Source: Thermogemmatispora aurantia (lineage in GTDB: Bacteria > Chloroflexota > Ktedonobacteria > Ktedonobacterales > Ktedonobacteraceae). Taken from it: a DNA stretch of 64,000 nucleotides. The notes below the pieces were generated by a model. It was not told the origin of the DNA. It searched no databases and saw nothing but the letters and a program-made list of their open reading frames with translations. Position 1 is the stretch's first letter. Every line of letters begins with the position of its first letter. Where the stretch lies: contig NZ_BKZV01000004.1 of assembly GCF_008974285.1 (NCBI RefSeq), positions 108,752 through 172,751 on the forward strand. Direction: 5' to 3'. Both the position numbers and the translations under genes were made by a program. Of this stretch, positions 1 through 7,373 are shown one piece after another.

Positions 1-1
1 A

Positions 2-274
2 GAGGAGGTGTACGGCAAGACAGTCTCTAGGGAGCTGGCATATGGGAGTGCGAGGTGGCCGGAGCGGTACCTGGTGATCGGGGAGACGTTGGGAGATGGG
101 GATCTGATCGTGCTGGAGATGGAGGAGGGAGAGGAGTGGGGGGTGATCGACGGGGACAGTGGCTATGGGCCGGAGGAGTGGAAGCGGATCGCGGAGAGTG
201 TGGGCGAGTGGCTGGCGGGGCTGATCGAGCACGAGGGGAGGAAATACTGGAGGGAAGAGGAGCAGCGCAGGGAG
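2..274 (+). repeat. 273-bp perfect direct repeat, copy 1
   Basis: This copy is identical, base for base, to 3055-3327. The two lie 3053 bp apart in the same orientation and the same reading frame. No synonymous differences are present, which implies very recent duplication or gene conversion. Confidence 0.95.
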
Positions 275-313
275 TATCGACGCGGAGCGCGAGGAGAGGC
301 AGGGAGCCCATAG
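2..313 (+). CDS. SUKH (SMI1/KNR4-like) protein, C-terminal part only
   Basis: The gene enters from outside the window. The visible 103 residues are the C-terminal half of a SUKH-type domain, with an ERYLVIGETLGDGDLIVLE strand pair and a Trp-rich helical end. SUKH proteins are commonly immunity proteins of polymorphic toxins (family knowledge). Bases 2-274 are identical to 3055-3327, the end of the second SUKH domain of the gene at 1729-3357. After that the reading frame runs into a different tail (YRRGARGEAGSP). The strand is very purine-rich, like the next two genes. Function is inferred from the family only. Confidence 0.7.
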   Translation, partial: EEVYGKTVSRELAYGSARWPERYLVIGETLGDGDLIVLEMEEGEEWGVIDGDSGYGPEEWKRIAESVGEWLAGLIEHEGRKYWREEEQRREYRRGARGEAGSP

Positions 314-503
314 CGGCTGCAGCGTACAGCGGAGCGGCCAGGCGCAGCTGGAAGAGGGAAGCGTGTTCGTGCGCTGCAGGCAGCGGGAGGCGGGTCCACG
401 TCCGGAGGCCGGGCCCCTGCCGGGGGCAGGCTGGGCGGGGAGGTGGCGGTGTGCTCGGTGTGCTGAACAAGAAAAGTGCCAGGAAGCGGTGAGAGGTGCA
501 GAG

Positions 504-1565
504 ATGAGCGCGATACAAGAGCGCTTCGATCGCTACGACCTGCTGGTGCATCGGAGTCGAGTGGTGGGGTGGGAGCGGCTGGTGGGGCGGGTGAGGAGGC
601 TGAGGGAGTGTCTGCTGGCGCAGGAGGAGGAGCTGCTGCCGGTGCTGCTGGAGACGCTGGCCGAGCCCCCACGGCGGGGCTCAGCGACGACGGCCCTGGA
701 GCTGCTGCAGGAGATGGCCTTGCCGGCGCAGGTGGCAGCGTTGCCAGCGGTGCTCAACCACGTGGGCGATCGCAATAATTGGGCCTGGCTTGATGCGGCG
801 ACCTTTCTGCAGCGCGTGCCGGTGGAGGAGCTGGTGCCGCATGTGATCGCAGCTCTGTTGTGGCCGTGGGAGCCGTATCACGAGCGATATACGACGGGGA
901 AGACGACCTGGGAGGAGGATGTCTATGGGATACAGGATCTGCTGCTGCTGCCCGGGATGGATCGGGGGGTGGTCCGGGGGTGTGTGGAGGTGATCTACTG
1001 CCAGCTGCTATGCGATGATCTATGGACGTGCCGGTCGCGGAGCTGGAGGGAGGGGGAGCGGCTGTATTGGCTGGAGATGGAGCTGGAGCAAGTACAGAGG
1101 CTGCTGAGGGAGCTGCCGGAGGAGGGAGGAGCGGGCAGGCAGGAAGAGCGGTTGATGAGGCTGCTGGAGCCGAGGTGGGTGGAGCGGGGGGCAGAGGTGG
1201 GTGGGCAGGAGGGGGAGCTGGGAGAGATGGTGAGAGAGCTGGGGTCTGTAGGGAAGGAGAGGGGGACGGGACTGGCGTATGTCAGAGTGGTGTGGGAGCT
1301 GGAGGAAGAGAGGATGAGAGAGGGAGAGCCGGCAGCGGGGTGGGTGAGGCCAGGGGGTCGGGAGCTGGGGGTGTGGTTGAGGGTGCTGGAGCGAGTGGGA
1401 GTGGAGCCGTGGATGGCGCCGGCGCTGGTGGAGGTGGTGAGGAGGTATCCGCAGGCGGAGGAGGGGGAAGTAGCGAGGCGGCTGCTGGGAAGACTGCCGA
1501 AGGAGGAGCTGCGGGCGTATCGACTGATCCTGGAGCAGAGTGGGCTGGGGGAGCTGGGGAGCTAA
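504..1565 (+). CDS. HEAT-like helical repeat protein of the SUKH locus, 353 aa
   Basis: I start it at ATG 504, preceded by GAGAGGTG; the open frame runs further upstream but without a better site. The protein is almost entirely amphipathic helices of HEAT/ARM character, e.g. ALELLQEMALPAQVAALPAV and ELVPHVIAALLWPWEP, with no signal peptide or membrane segment. Its C-terminus (YRLILEQSGLGELGS) reappears as a remnant at 3361-3426, so it belongs to a tandemly duplicated unit with the SUKH genes. HEAT-like proteins are frequent in toxin-immunity arrays, and a scaffold or immunity role is an inference. Arg and Gly codons (AGG, CGG, GGG) differ from the CGC/GGC usage elsewhere in the window. Confidence 0.65.
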   Translation: MSAIQERFDRYDLLVHRSRVVGWERLVGRVRRLRECLLAQEEELLPVLLETLAEPPRRGSATTALELLQEMALPAQVAALPAVLNHVGDRNNWAWLDAATFLQRVPVEELVPHVIAALLWPWEPYHERYTTGKTTWEEDVYGIQDLLLLPGMDRGVVRGCVEVIYCQLLCDDLWTCRSRSWREGERLYWLEMELEQVQRLLRELPEEGGAGRQEERLMRLLEPRWVERGAEVGGQEGELGEMVRELGSVGKERGTGLAYVRVVWELEEERMREGEPAAGWVRPGGRELGVWLRVLERVGVEPWMAPALVEVVRRYPQAEEGEVARRLLGRLPKEELRAYRLILEQSGLGELGS

Positions 1566-1728
1566 GAGGAGCCAGGGAGAGCAGGGCCGCTGATGGGGTG
1601 GGGAGTAGTGAAGAAGCCTCTCCGCTTTTAGGAGAGCGGGCAAGAAGGAATTTCGAGAGAGCCGGGGGAGGCCTGGGCAGCCAGTGGATAGGAGAGCGAG
1701 CCGGAAGCGCATCAACAGGAGGAGAGCG

Positions 1729-3357
1729 ATGGAACCAAGTAAGCGGATCGAAGAACATCGCCGAGGGTATGATCCGAGGCAGGTGATACGTGCGCTGCGG
1801 GAGAGCCTGGACGGGCGAGGGCGCCTGCGACTCCTGGAAGGGGGTTATCGCTGGGAAGCAGGCTTTCGCTTTGGAGAGCCGGCCAGGGAGGAGGAGCTGG
1901 AGGAGCTGGAGGCGAGGCTGCGGCTGGCGTTGCCGGGGGTGAAGGTGCCGCTGCCGTGGAGCTATCGGGAGTGGCTGAAGGAGAGCAATGGGGCGGTGCT
2001 GTACCGAGATGAGGAGTATGGGCAGTGGGGGTACCGGCTCTTCAGCACGGGGGAGCTGATCAGCAAGCAGGTGAAGTGGCAGGCGACGCTCTATGATGAG
2101 CACTGGCTGCCGAGTGGGCTGGTGGTCGGGGAGCTGATCGGGGGCCGGGATACGATCGTGCTGGAGACAGGGGAGGTGAGTGAGCAGAGTGGGGAGGGGA
2201 TCGTGCTGTATGGGGATTGCGAAGAGAAGCCTGAGGAGTGGCGAGCGATCGCGCACAGCTTTGGGCAATGGCTCAGCTGGCTGGTGACGGCGCAAGGAGC
2301 TGGCTACTGGCAGTGGTTTGCGCCACAGCGGAGGGGTGGGCAGAGCGAAGGAGAAGAGAAAGGAAGGAAGCGGGCGAGATGGAAGCGATGGCCGGTGGTG
2401 GTGGACCCGCGTACGGGGGAGCGGGTGGAGGCGCCGGAGCTTGGGGAGAGGAGGAGGCTGGCGGCCTGGGAGCGAGAGCCGTGGGGGTATGCGGAGAGGA
2501 GGAGGTATGTGAGGAGGTGGAGGGAGCAGGGGAGGGAGGAGTTGCCAGGGGGCTGGAAGCGCTATGATCTGGTGCAGGTGGTGCCGAGGGAGTATGGAGG
2601 GAGCAATGAGGAGGAGAACCTGGTGCCGGTGGATCGGGAGGTGCATGGGTGGTTGATGGTGCCCTGGTGGCGGGAGTGGGAGTGGGAGCGAGGGAGAGAG
2701 AGGAGAGGAGGGAGCAGGAAGGAGAGGGAGGAGCGGAGCGAGCGAGGGAGGGAGGCAGCGGAGTGGACGCGGGAGGGACTCAAGAGGCTGAAGGAGCTGA
2801 AGGCGCGGGTTGGGCCGAGGGGGAAGGTGCAGGTAAGGGATGAGGAGGGGCAGGAGTGGGAGGCGTGGATGCAGTTTGGGGAGCCAGCGAAGGAGGCAGA
2901 GCTGCACTGGTTAGAGACGGAGCTGCAGCAGAGGTGGCCAGAGCTGGGGGGGAGGCTGGCAAGGGGATATCGAGAGCTGTTGCAGGTGAGCAATGGGATG
3001 GAGCTGTATGTGGATGGGGAGGCGGGCCAGTGGGGCTATCGGCTCTATCGGGCGGAGGAGGTGTACGGCAAGACAGTCTCTAGGGAGCTGGCATATGGGA
3101 GTGCGAGGTGGCCGGAGCGGTACCTGGTGATCGGGGAGACGTTGGGAGATGGGGATCTGATCGTGCTGGAGATGGAGGAGGGAGAGGAGTGGGGGGTGAT
3201 CGACGGGGACAGTGGCTATGGGCCGGAGGAGTGGAAGCGGATCGCGGAGAGTGTGGGCGAGTGGCTGGCGGGGCTGATCGAGCACGAGGGGAGGAAATAC
3301 TGGAGGGAAGAGGAGCAGCGCAGGGAGAGAGGGCTAGCGAGTGAGAGGGGGATATAG
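1729..3357 (+). CDS. SUKH - HNH-like - SUKH protein, 542 aa
   Basis: ATG 1729 follows a clear AGGAGGAGAG site. Residues ~25-190 form a SUKH (SMI1/KNR4) domain with the LPWSYREWLKESNGAVLY signature. Residues ~225-320 resemble the HNH-type toxin module that reads HH..P...GG.N...NL.P....H....WW: the protein has VPREYGGSNEEENLVPV, then VHGWLMVPWW. The leading His pair is replaced (DLVQV), so nuclease activity is doubtful. Residues ~370-525 form a second SUKH domain (YRELLQVSNGMELYV). Immunity domains flanking a possibly dead nuclease core suggests an immunity protein that captured a toxin-like module, or a fused toxin-immunity relic. The second SUKH domain ends with the 273-bp repeat. Confidence 0.7.
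   Translation: MEPSKRIEEHRRGYDPRQVIRALRESLDGRGRLRLLEGGYRWEAGFRFGEPAREEELEELEARLRLALPGVKVPLPWSYREWLKESNGAVLYRDEEYGQWGYRLFSTGELISKQVKWQATLYDEHWLPSGLVVGELIGGRDTIVLETGEVSEQSGEGIVLYGDCEEKPEEWRAIAHSFGQWLSWLVTAQGAGYWQWFAPQRRGGQSEGEEKGRKRARWKRWPVVVDPRTGERVEAPELGERRRLAAWEREPWGYAERRRYVRRWREQGREELPGGWKRYDLVQVVPREYGGSNEEENLVPVDREVHGWLMVPWWREWEWERGRERRGGSRKEREERSERGREAAEWTREGLKRLKELKARVGPRGKVQVRDEEGQEWEAWMQFGEPAKEAELHWLETELQQRWPELGGRLARGYRELLQVSNGMELYVDGEAGQWGYRLYRAEEVYGKTVSRELAYGSARWPERYLVIGETLGDGDLIVLEMEEGEEWGVIDGDSGYGPEEWKRIAESVGEWLAGLIEHEGRKYWREEEQRRERGLASERGI
3055..3327 (+). repeat. 273-bp perfect direct repeat, copy 2
   Basis: Identical to bases 2-274, inside the second SUKH domain of the 542-residue protein. 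Downstream of it the two copies diverge at once. Confidence 0.95.
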
Positions 3358-3360
3358 GGC

Positions 3361-3426
3361 ATGGCTGGCAGGGAACCGTATCGACTGGTCCTGGAGCAGA
3401 GTGGACTGGGGGAATTGGGGAGCTAA
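3361..3426 (+). pseudogene. Remnant of the HEAT-like gene C-terminus
   Basis: This 21-residue frame begins MAGREP and continues PYRLVLEQSGLGELGS before a TAA stop. It matches the end of the gene at 504-1565 (YRLILEQSGLGELGS), and the DNA similarity continues past the stop (1515-1592 against 3377-3452). It is what remains of a second HEAT-like gene after most of it was deleted, so the ancestral locus was a tandem [SUKH][HEAT] x2 array. Confidence 0.8.
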
Positions 3427-3518
3427 GAGGAGCAGGGAAGGCAGGGCCGCTGGCGAACGAGCAGGAGAAGGGCGGTTGTCGCTGGAGGAGGGTGCTTCTG
3501 GGAGAGCGAAAAACCGGG

Positions 3519-3556
3519 ACCGGCCCACTGCTGACGCTTCAGGGCCGGTTTCATAT
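3519..3556 (+). terminator. Probable terminator after the SUKH block
   Basis: ACCGGCCC (3519-3526) pairs with GGGCCGGT (3542-3549) around a 15-nt loop, followed by the T-rich TTCATATTT. It closes the purine-rich SUKH block. Confidence 0.5.
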
Positions 3557-3564
3557 TTGGAGAG

Positions 3565-3966
3565 CTGAATGACACCTATCGGACAGTACAGACTGGCAGG
3601 AAAACCGCTCTGCAAGCCTTCCGCGAGGTCGTAAAGGGAGGGGAAAAATATATCTATGGCCTGAAGCCAGGAGACAAGCTAAAGTGAAGAGCCGGCGAAC
3701 CTGGGCAGGGAGGGGCGTCCCTCTGCTGGGAGCTCTTCCCTGCCTGCTGGGCCGAGGCCGGCGAGCGAGGAGGGAAGGATGGAGCACGAGAACGGCTATT
3801 GGCTGCTGGAGGCGGTGGCGGAGACAAACATTCCGAAAGACGCCAGGAAGATCGCAGGCTGGTGACCCCCTGCGTACATGTGCCAGTGCATGCCAAAGAC
3901 GATCTGAGGGATCTGATTCAGGAGACACTCACCAAGAATGCACAAGGCTTTCCTGCCCTCCTTTGA
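3565..3966 (+). pseudogene. Degenerate coding fragments between the SUKH block and tetR
   Basis: Three short coding-like stretches lie in different frames. One, ending at TGA 3685-3687, reads AFREVVKGGEKYIYGLKPGD. The second, ATG 3779 to TGA 3865 behind a GGAGGG site, reads MEHENGYWLLEAVAETN. The third, GTG 3862 to TGA 3966, reads HAKDDLRDLIQETLTKN. The last two overlap as GTGA. The frames and composition look like the debris of one or two genes, possibly toxin tails, broken by frameshifts; I recognise no family. Two genuine micro-ORFs remain possible. Confidence 0.3.
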
Positions 3967-4029
3967 AGCACCACCTTAAACGGGCCGCAGGCCCATGCTC
4001 GCTACTCCCTATTCTCCCGTGGCTGGCCC

Positions 4030-4058
4030 TTGACATCTCCGCTATCCCGGGATATACT
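4030..4058 (+). promoter_or_regulatory. tetR promoter, near-consensus sigma-70 type
   Basis: TTGACA (4030-4035), 17-bp spacer, TATACT (4053-4058). The operator palindrome begins 2 bp downstream and covers the expected start of transcription, which fits autorepression. Confidence 0.8.
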
Positions 4059-4060
4059 CC

Positions 4061-4074
4061 TTATCAGTTGATAA
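4061..4074. promoter_or_regulatory. TetR operator 1 (TTATCA-GT-TGATAA)
   Basis: A perfect 6-2-6 palindrome directly after the -10 box of the tetR promoter. The same half-sites with a different 2-bp centre recur at 4811-4824 before the exporter gene. Confidence 0.75.
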
Positions 4075-4118
4075 ATAAGCAGACCAATCGGGAAAGAAAG
4101 GCGGCCTGGCTCACCAGC

Positions 4119-4784
4119 ATGAAAAAGCCAGCGCGGCGCGGCCCCCGCGAGAGTCAGACGCGCATCGTCAAAGAAGAAGAGAGCGAAGAGACACGGCGCC
4201 TCATTCTGCAGGTCGCCCAACAGCTCTTTATGGAATACGGCTATCGAGCCGTCACCACGCGGCAGATTGCTGATGCCTGCGGCCTGACGCAGCCGGCGCT
4301 CTATCACTATTTTGCCGACAAAGAAGCCCTCTATCTGGCGATGGCCCGCGAAGAGCTGGCCCGCCTCAAAGCGGTCCTGGAGCGCATCGCGCGCCGCAGC
4401 GAGCCCCTAGCCGAACGCCTGCGCCGCCTCGCCAGCTACCTGCTCACGACGACCCGCCATGACCTGGCGCTGATGCTGCACGACATCCGCTACGAGCTAT
4501 CAGCCGAGGTGCGCGCGCAGCTCCACACGCTTTTCGAAGAGAGCCTGATTGCGCCCATCGCCGCAGTCTTCAGCGACGGTTTAGAGCAGGGCCTGCTGCG
4601 CTCGCCCAGCGAAGGCGGCGTCGACGCCAGGATGGCCGCCTATCTCTTTATGAGCCTGATGTCCCGCTTCGTCGTCTGGGGACGCGAAACCCTGCCCGCC
4701 GTGGCCGAGAGCCGTCGCGAGACCCTCGCCAGCGAGCAGGCTGCCCTGCTCGTGCACGTCCTCCTCTACGGCCTGGCACGCTGA
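4119..4784 (+). CDS. TetR family transcriptional repressor, 221 aa
   Basis: The N-terminal helix-turn-helix (about residues 25-75) is typical: ETRRLILQVAQQLFMEYGYR, then TTRQIADACGLTQPALYHYF. The C-terminal helical ligand domain is variable, as in the family. Start ATG 4119 is the first Met downstream of the promoter and operator 1; its ribosome site is weak. The gene lies 59 bp upstream of a drug exporter on the same strand. Identical 14-bp palindromes occupy both upstream regions, so it most likely represses itself and the exporter and releases on binding an exported compound (family knowledge plus sequence). Confidence 0.9.
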   Translation: MKKPARRGPRESQTRIVKEEESEETRRLILQVAQQLFMEYGYRAVTTRQIADACGLTQPALYHYFADKEALYLAMAREELARLKAVLERIARRSEPLAERLRRLASYLLTTTRHDLALMLHDIRYELSAEVRAQLHTLFEESLIAPIAAVFSDGLEQGLLRSPSEGGVDARMAAYLFMSLMSRFVVWGRETLPAVAESRRETLASEQAALLVHVLLYGLAR

Positions 4785-4810
4785 GCATCCTCTTTTTTTG
4801 TCGCAGAAAT

Positions 4811-4824
4811 TTATCACTTGATAA
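4811..4824. promoter_or_regulatory. TetR operator 2 (TTATCA-CT-TGATAA)
   Basis: A perfect 6-2-6 palindrome 19 bp before the exporter ATG, with the same half-sites as operator 1. It sits between tetR and the exporter, next to the ribosome site AAAGGAGG (4828-4835). Confidence 0.75.
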
Positions 4825-4843
4825 GTAAAAGGAGGTCTCCACA

Positions 4844-6532
4844 ATGGAGTCCGATATGACCCTGGGGGGTCAGCCACAGCCTGAAGAGCGGCAGCAGGTA
4901 TCGACAGCGCCCGCCGCGCCCGCTGAAGCGGCTCCGGCTGACCCAAACTATCGCTGGAAAGTCCTTTTCTCGGTCGTCTTCGGCACCTTCATGGTGATCC
5001 TGGATGCCACCGCCGTCAATGTAGCTCTGCCCACTCTCCAGCATGTCTTCAAGGCGCCCGTTGACCAGGTCGACGGCGTCCTTACGGCCTACGTGCTGGC
5101 CCTGGGCATCATCACGCCCCTGGCCGGCTACCTGGCCGAGCGCTTTGGCATCAAGCGCATGTACCTGATCTCGCTCTTTCTCTTCGTGCTGGGTTCGGTG
5201 CTCTGCGCCTTTGCTCCCTCGCTCCCCTGGCTGGTAGTCTTTCGGGCCCTGCAGGGATTGGGGGGCGGCATGCTTGGTCCTCTGGGCATCTCGCTACTCT
5301 TTGGGGCCTTTCCTGAAAAGCAGCGCGGTCTGGCCTTTGGCCTCTACGGCATCCCGCTGGTCGTCGCCCCGGCCAGCGGCCCCGTGCTCGGTGGCTACTT
5401 TGTAGAGTACCTCGACTGGCGCTACATCTTCTTCATCAATATCCCGGTCGGCCTGGCCGGCCTGCTGCTCGGCTTCTTCTGGCTGCGTGAGAGCCGGCGT
5501 GGCACCGCTGCCCGTCTCGACCTGCCTGGCATTCTGCTCTCGGTGATCAGCTTTGGCACTCTGCTCTACGCGATCCAGCGCGGCTCAAGCGAAGGCTGGA
5601 CCTCGGCCCGTATCCTGACCTTGCTCTCCATTGGCCTGCTGACCTTCGCCGTCTTTGTGGTCGTTGAGCTATTCCGGCGTGATCCCCTGCTCGATCTGCG
5701 CCTCTTCACGCGCCGCACCTTTACGGTGGCCAGTGTCATCGGCTGGGTGAGCACGATCGCCCTCTTCGGCGCCGAGTTCCTGCTGCCAATCTACCTGCAG
5801 AGCCTGCGCGAGCGCACTCCCCTGCAGGCCGGCTTGCTGGTCCTGCCGCTGGCCATCAGCTCGGGGATCGTCACCCCCCTGGCCGGCGCTCTCTATAACC
5901 GCATCGGCCCGCGCTGGCTGATCTTTGTCGGCAGCCTGCTGCTGGCTGTCAATACCTGGGGCTTCGCCCATCTGACACTGGATGCCTCCTACACGGAGAT
6001 CATGGCCCTGGCAGCGATTCGGGGCGTGGCCCTGGGGCTGACACTGCAGACCACGCTGACCGTGGCCCTGACCGGCCTGAAGCCGGCCCAGCTCCCACGC
6101 GCCAGCTCGCTGCTCAACGCCACACGCAACGTCTTCCAATCCTTCGGCATCGCCATGCTGGGTACCATCGTGACCCATCAGCTCACGGCTTACCAGGATG
6201 CCGCCCGCAACGACCTGCACAATGCTGCCACCGCCCTTGGTCAGCGCTTCCTGCAGCTCGTGCAGGTACTGCAGATGCGTGGCCTGCCAGCCGCTGCCGC
6301 CCAGAAGGCCGCCGCGGGGCAACTACTCGGCTCGCTGGTACCGCAGCAGTTCATGCAAAGCATCAATGATGCCTATATCGTGACCTTCTGGCTGGCTCTG
6401 GCGGTTGCTGCCCTGGCCTTGACCCTGCCCGGACGGGCGCGCCTGGCGGCGGCGCGCGCCACCGCTGAGGAAGGTGCCGGTCCCGCCTCGGCCCCTGCCG
6501 CAGCGCCGGCCAGCGGTGCCCAAGGAAGCTAG
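4844..6532 (+). CDS. MFS drug:H+ antiporter, DHA2 (EmrB/QacA) family, 562 aa
   Basis: A 14-helix major facilitator. The DHA2 antiporter motif A/B region is visible (FMVILDATAVNVALPTLQ, then YVLALGIITPLAGYLAERFG), followed by the motif C-like GIPLVVAPASGPVLGGYF. It has a Pro/Ala-rich soluble N-terminus and a low-complexity Ala/Pro tail. ATG 4844 has a strong ribosome site. It acts in the inner membrane as a proton-driven exporter of hydrophobic drugs or metabolites. The palindrome 19 bp upstream and the adjacent TetR gene make regulation by that repressor likely. Confidence 0.93.
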   Translation: MESDMTLGGQPQPEERQQVSTAPAAPAEAAPADPNYRWKVLFSVVFGTFMVILDATAVNVALPTLQHVFKAPVDQVDGVLTAYVLALGIITPLAGYLAERFGIKRMYLISLFLFVLGSVLCAFAPSLPWLVVFRALQGLGGGMLGPLGISLLFGAFPEKQRGLAFGLYGIPLVVAPASGPVLGGYFVEYLDWRYIFFINIPVGLAGLLLGFFWLRESRRGTAARLDLPGILLSVISFGTLLYAIQRGSSEGWTSARILTLLSIGLLTFAVFVVVELFRRDPLLDLRLFTRRTFTVASVIGWVSTIALFGAEFLLPIYLQSLRERTPLQAGLLVLPLAISSGIVTPLAGALYNRIGPRWLIFVGSLLLAVNTWGFAHLTLDASYTEIMALAAIRGVALGLTLQTTLTVALTGLKPAQLPRASSLLNATRNVFQSFGIAMLGTIVTHQLTAYQDAARNDLHNAATALGQRFLQLVQVLQMRGLPAAAAQKAAAGQLLGSLVPQQFMQSINDAYIVTFWLALAVAALALTLPGRARLAAARATAEEGAGPASAPAAAPASGAQGS

Positions 6533-7212
6533 CTTCCCTGGAGCACGCTGTAGACAACCAGACGTTCCGTCGTCTGATGCTCGCTGGGAATCCAGGTCCC
6601 GGCGCAGGTAATGAGATTCAGATAGTGCCCCGAGCGATCGGCAAAAATGTGAAAGAGCGGCGCCCGCTCGGGTGGGTAGGAGGCGACAGTCGTGACACGG
6701 AAATGCCAGCGCTGCCCCCGCTCGTCCACAACGGTGAGCGCCATACCGGGTCGCAGCAGGTGCAGGTTCCAGAAGACCGCCGGGTAGCCTCCGGGCCGGT
6801 CGAGATGTCCCGCTATCACTGCGCTTCCTGGCTGCCCTGGCAAAGGCCCAAAGCGATACCAGCCCACATCATCCCAGGGATGCCGTTGGGGCGTGGCCAG
6901 CGTCCCATCGACACCCAGGCCGACACGCTCGACGGGAGCCGCTACACCAATGGCTGGAATGAGGAGCTGGGTCGGCGGCGCCGGATTGGGCACTGCTGCA
7001 GGTGCTGTCGCCGTCACCGGAGCCGGGGGCTGGCGCTCCACGCCTGCGCCCCCATCCATTACTGGCGGACTGACCGCGCCGCAGCCTGCCACCAGCAGCC
7101 CACTGCTGACCAGCAGGATTGGCAGCAGCAAGAGCAGCCAGCGGCGCACGCCGCCACTACCAAAACCTGGCTGGCCGCGGTCGTGACATGTAGGCTTTGC
7201 CATTCCTTCCAC
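6529..7212 (-). CDS. Class E/F-type sortase with lipoprotein signal, 227 aa
   Basis: A transpeptidase that cleaves a sorting motif and transfers the protein to a surface amine. The catalytic triad is complete: His136 in AGHLD, Cys203 in LITCAGTW, Arg217 in TTERLVV. The start is GTG 7212, 8 nt after GAAGGAG; ATG 7203 is the alternative. A hydrophobic segment (residues 25-41) ends in LVAGC, a lipobox with Cys44, so this sortase may be lipid-anchored instead of held by an ordinary N-terminal helix. A Pro/Ala/Thr-rich linker separates anchor and catalytic domain. The next gene upstream in the operon direction encodes a protein with an MPNTG sorting signal, the obvious substrate. Confidence 0.88.
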   Translation of the reverse strand: MEGMAKPTCHDRGQPGFGSGGVRRWLLLLLPILLVSSGLLVAGCGAVSPPVMDGGAGVERQPPAPVTATAPAAVPNPAPPTQLLIPAIGVAAPVERVGLGVDGTLATPQRHPWDDVGWYRFGPLPGQPGSAVIAGHLDRPGGYPAVFWNLHLLRPGMALTVVDERGQRWHFRVTTVASYPPERAPLFHIFADRSGHYLNLITCAGTWIPSEHQTTERLVVYSVLQGS

Positions 7213-7373
7213 AGACCAGGCTCCTTCGTAGAGAAGAGGCGGGTGCAGCTCAGGAGGAATGCTCGCTGAGCCGCACCCGCTGTCGGAGGAGGGGAGAGAG
7301 TGCCGAAGCATCTTGAGCTTGAACGCGGGAGCTCGTCTTCCCATCCCGCGGCGAGCGCCCGGACGAACCTGCG

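Noticed and set aside
1282..2907. 541-codon Leu/Pro-rich open frame on the minus strand
   Set aside because: A consequence of the purine skew (CTC/CCT-rich complement) of the SUKH block; low-complexity and unlike a folded protein.
3684..4118. 145-codon N-terminal extension of tetR
   Set aside because: The promoter and operator lie inside it, and the extension has no similarity to TetR proteins, so ATG 4119 is used.
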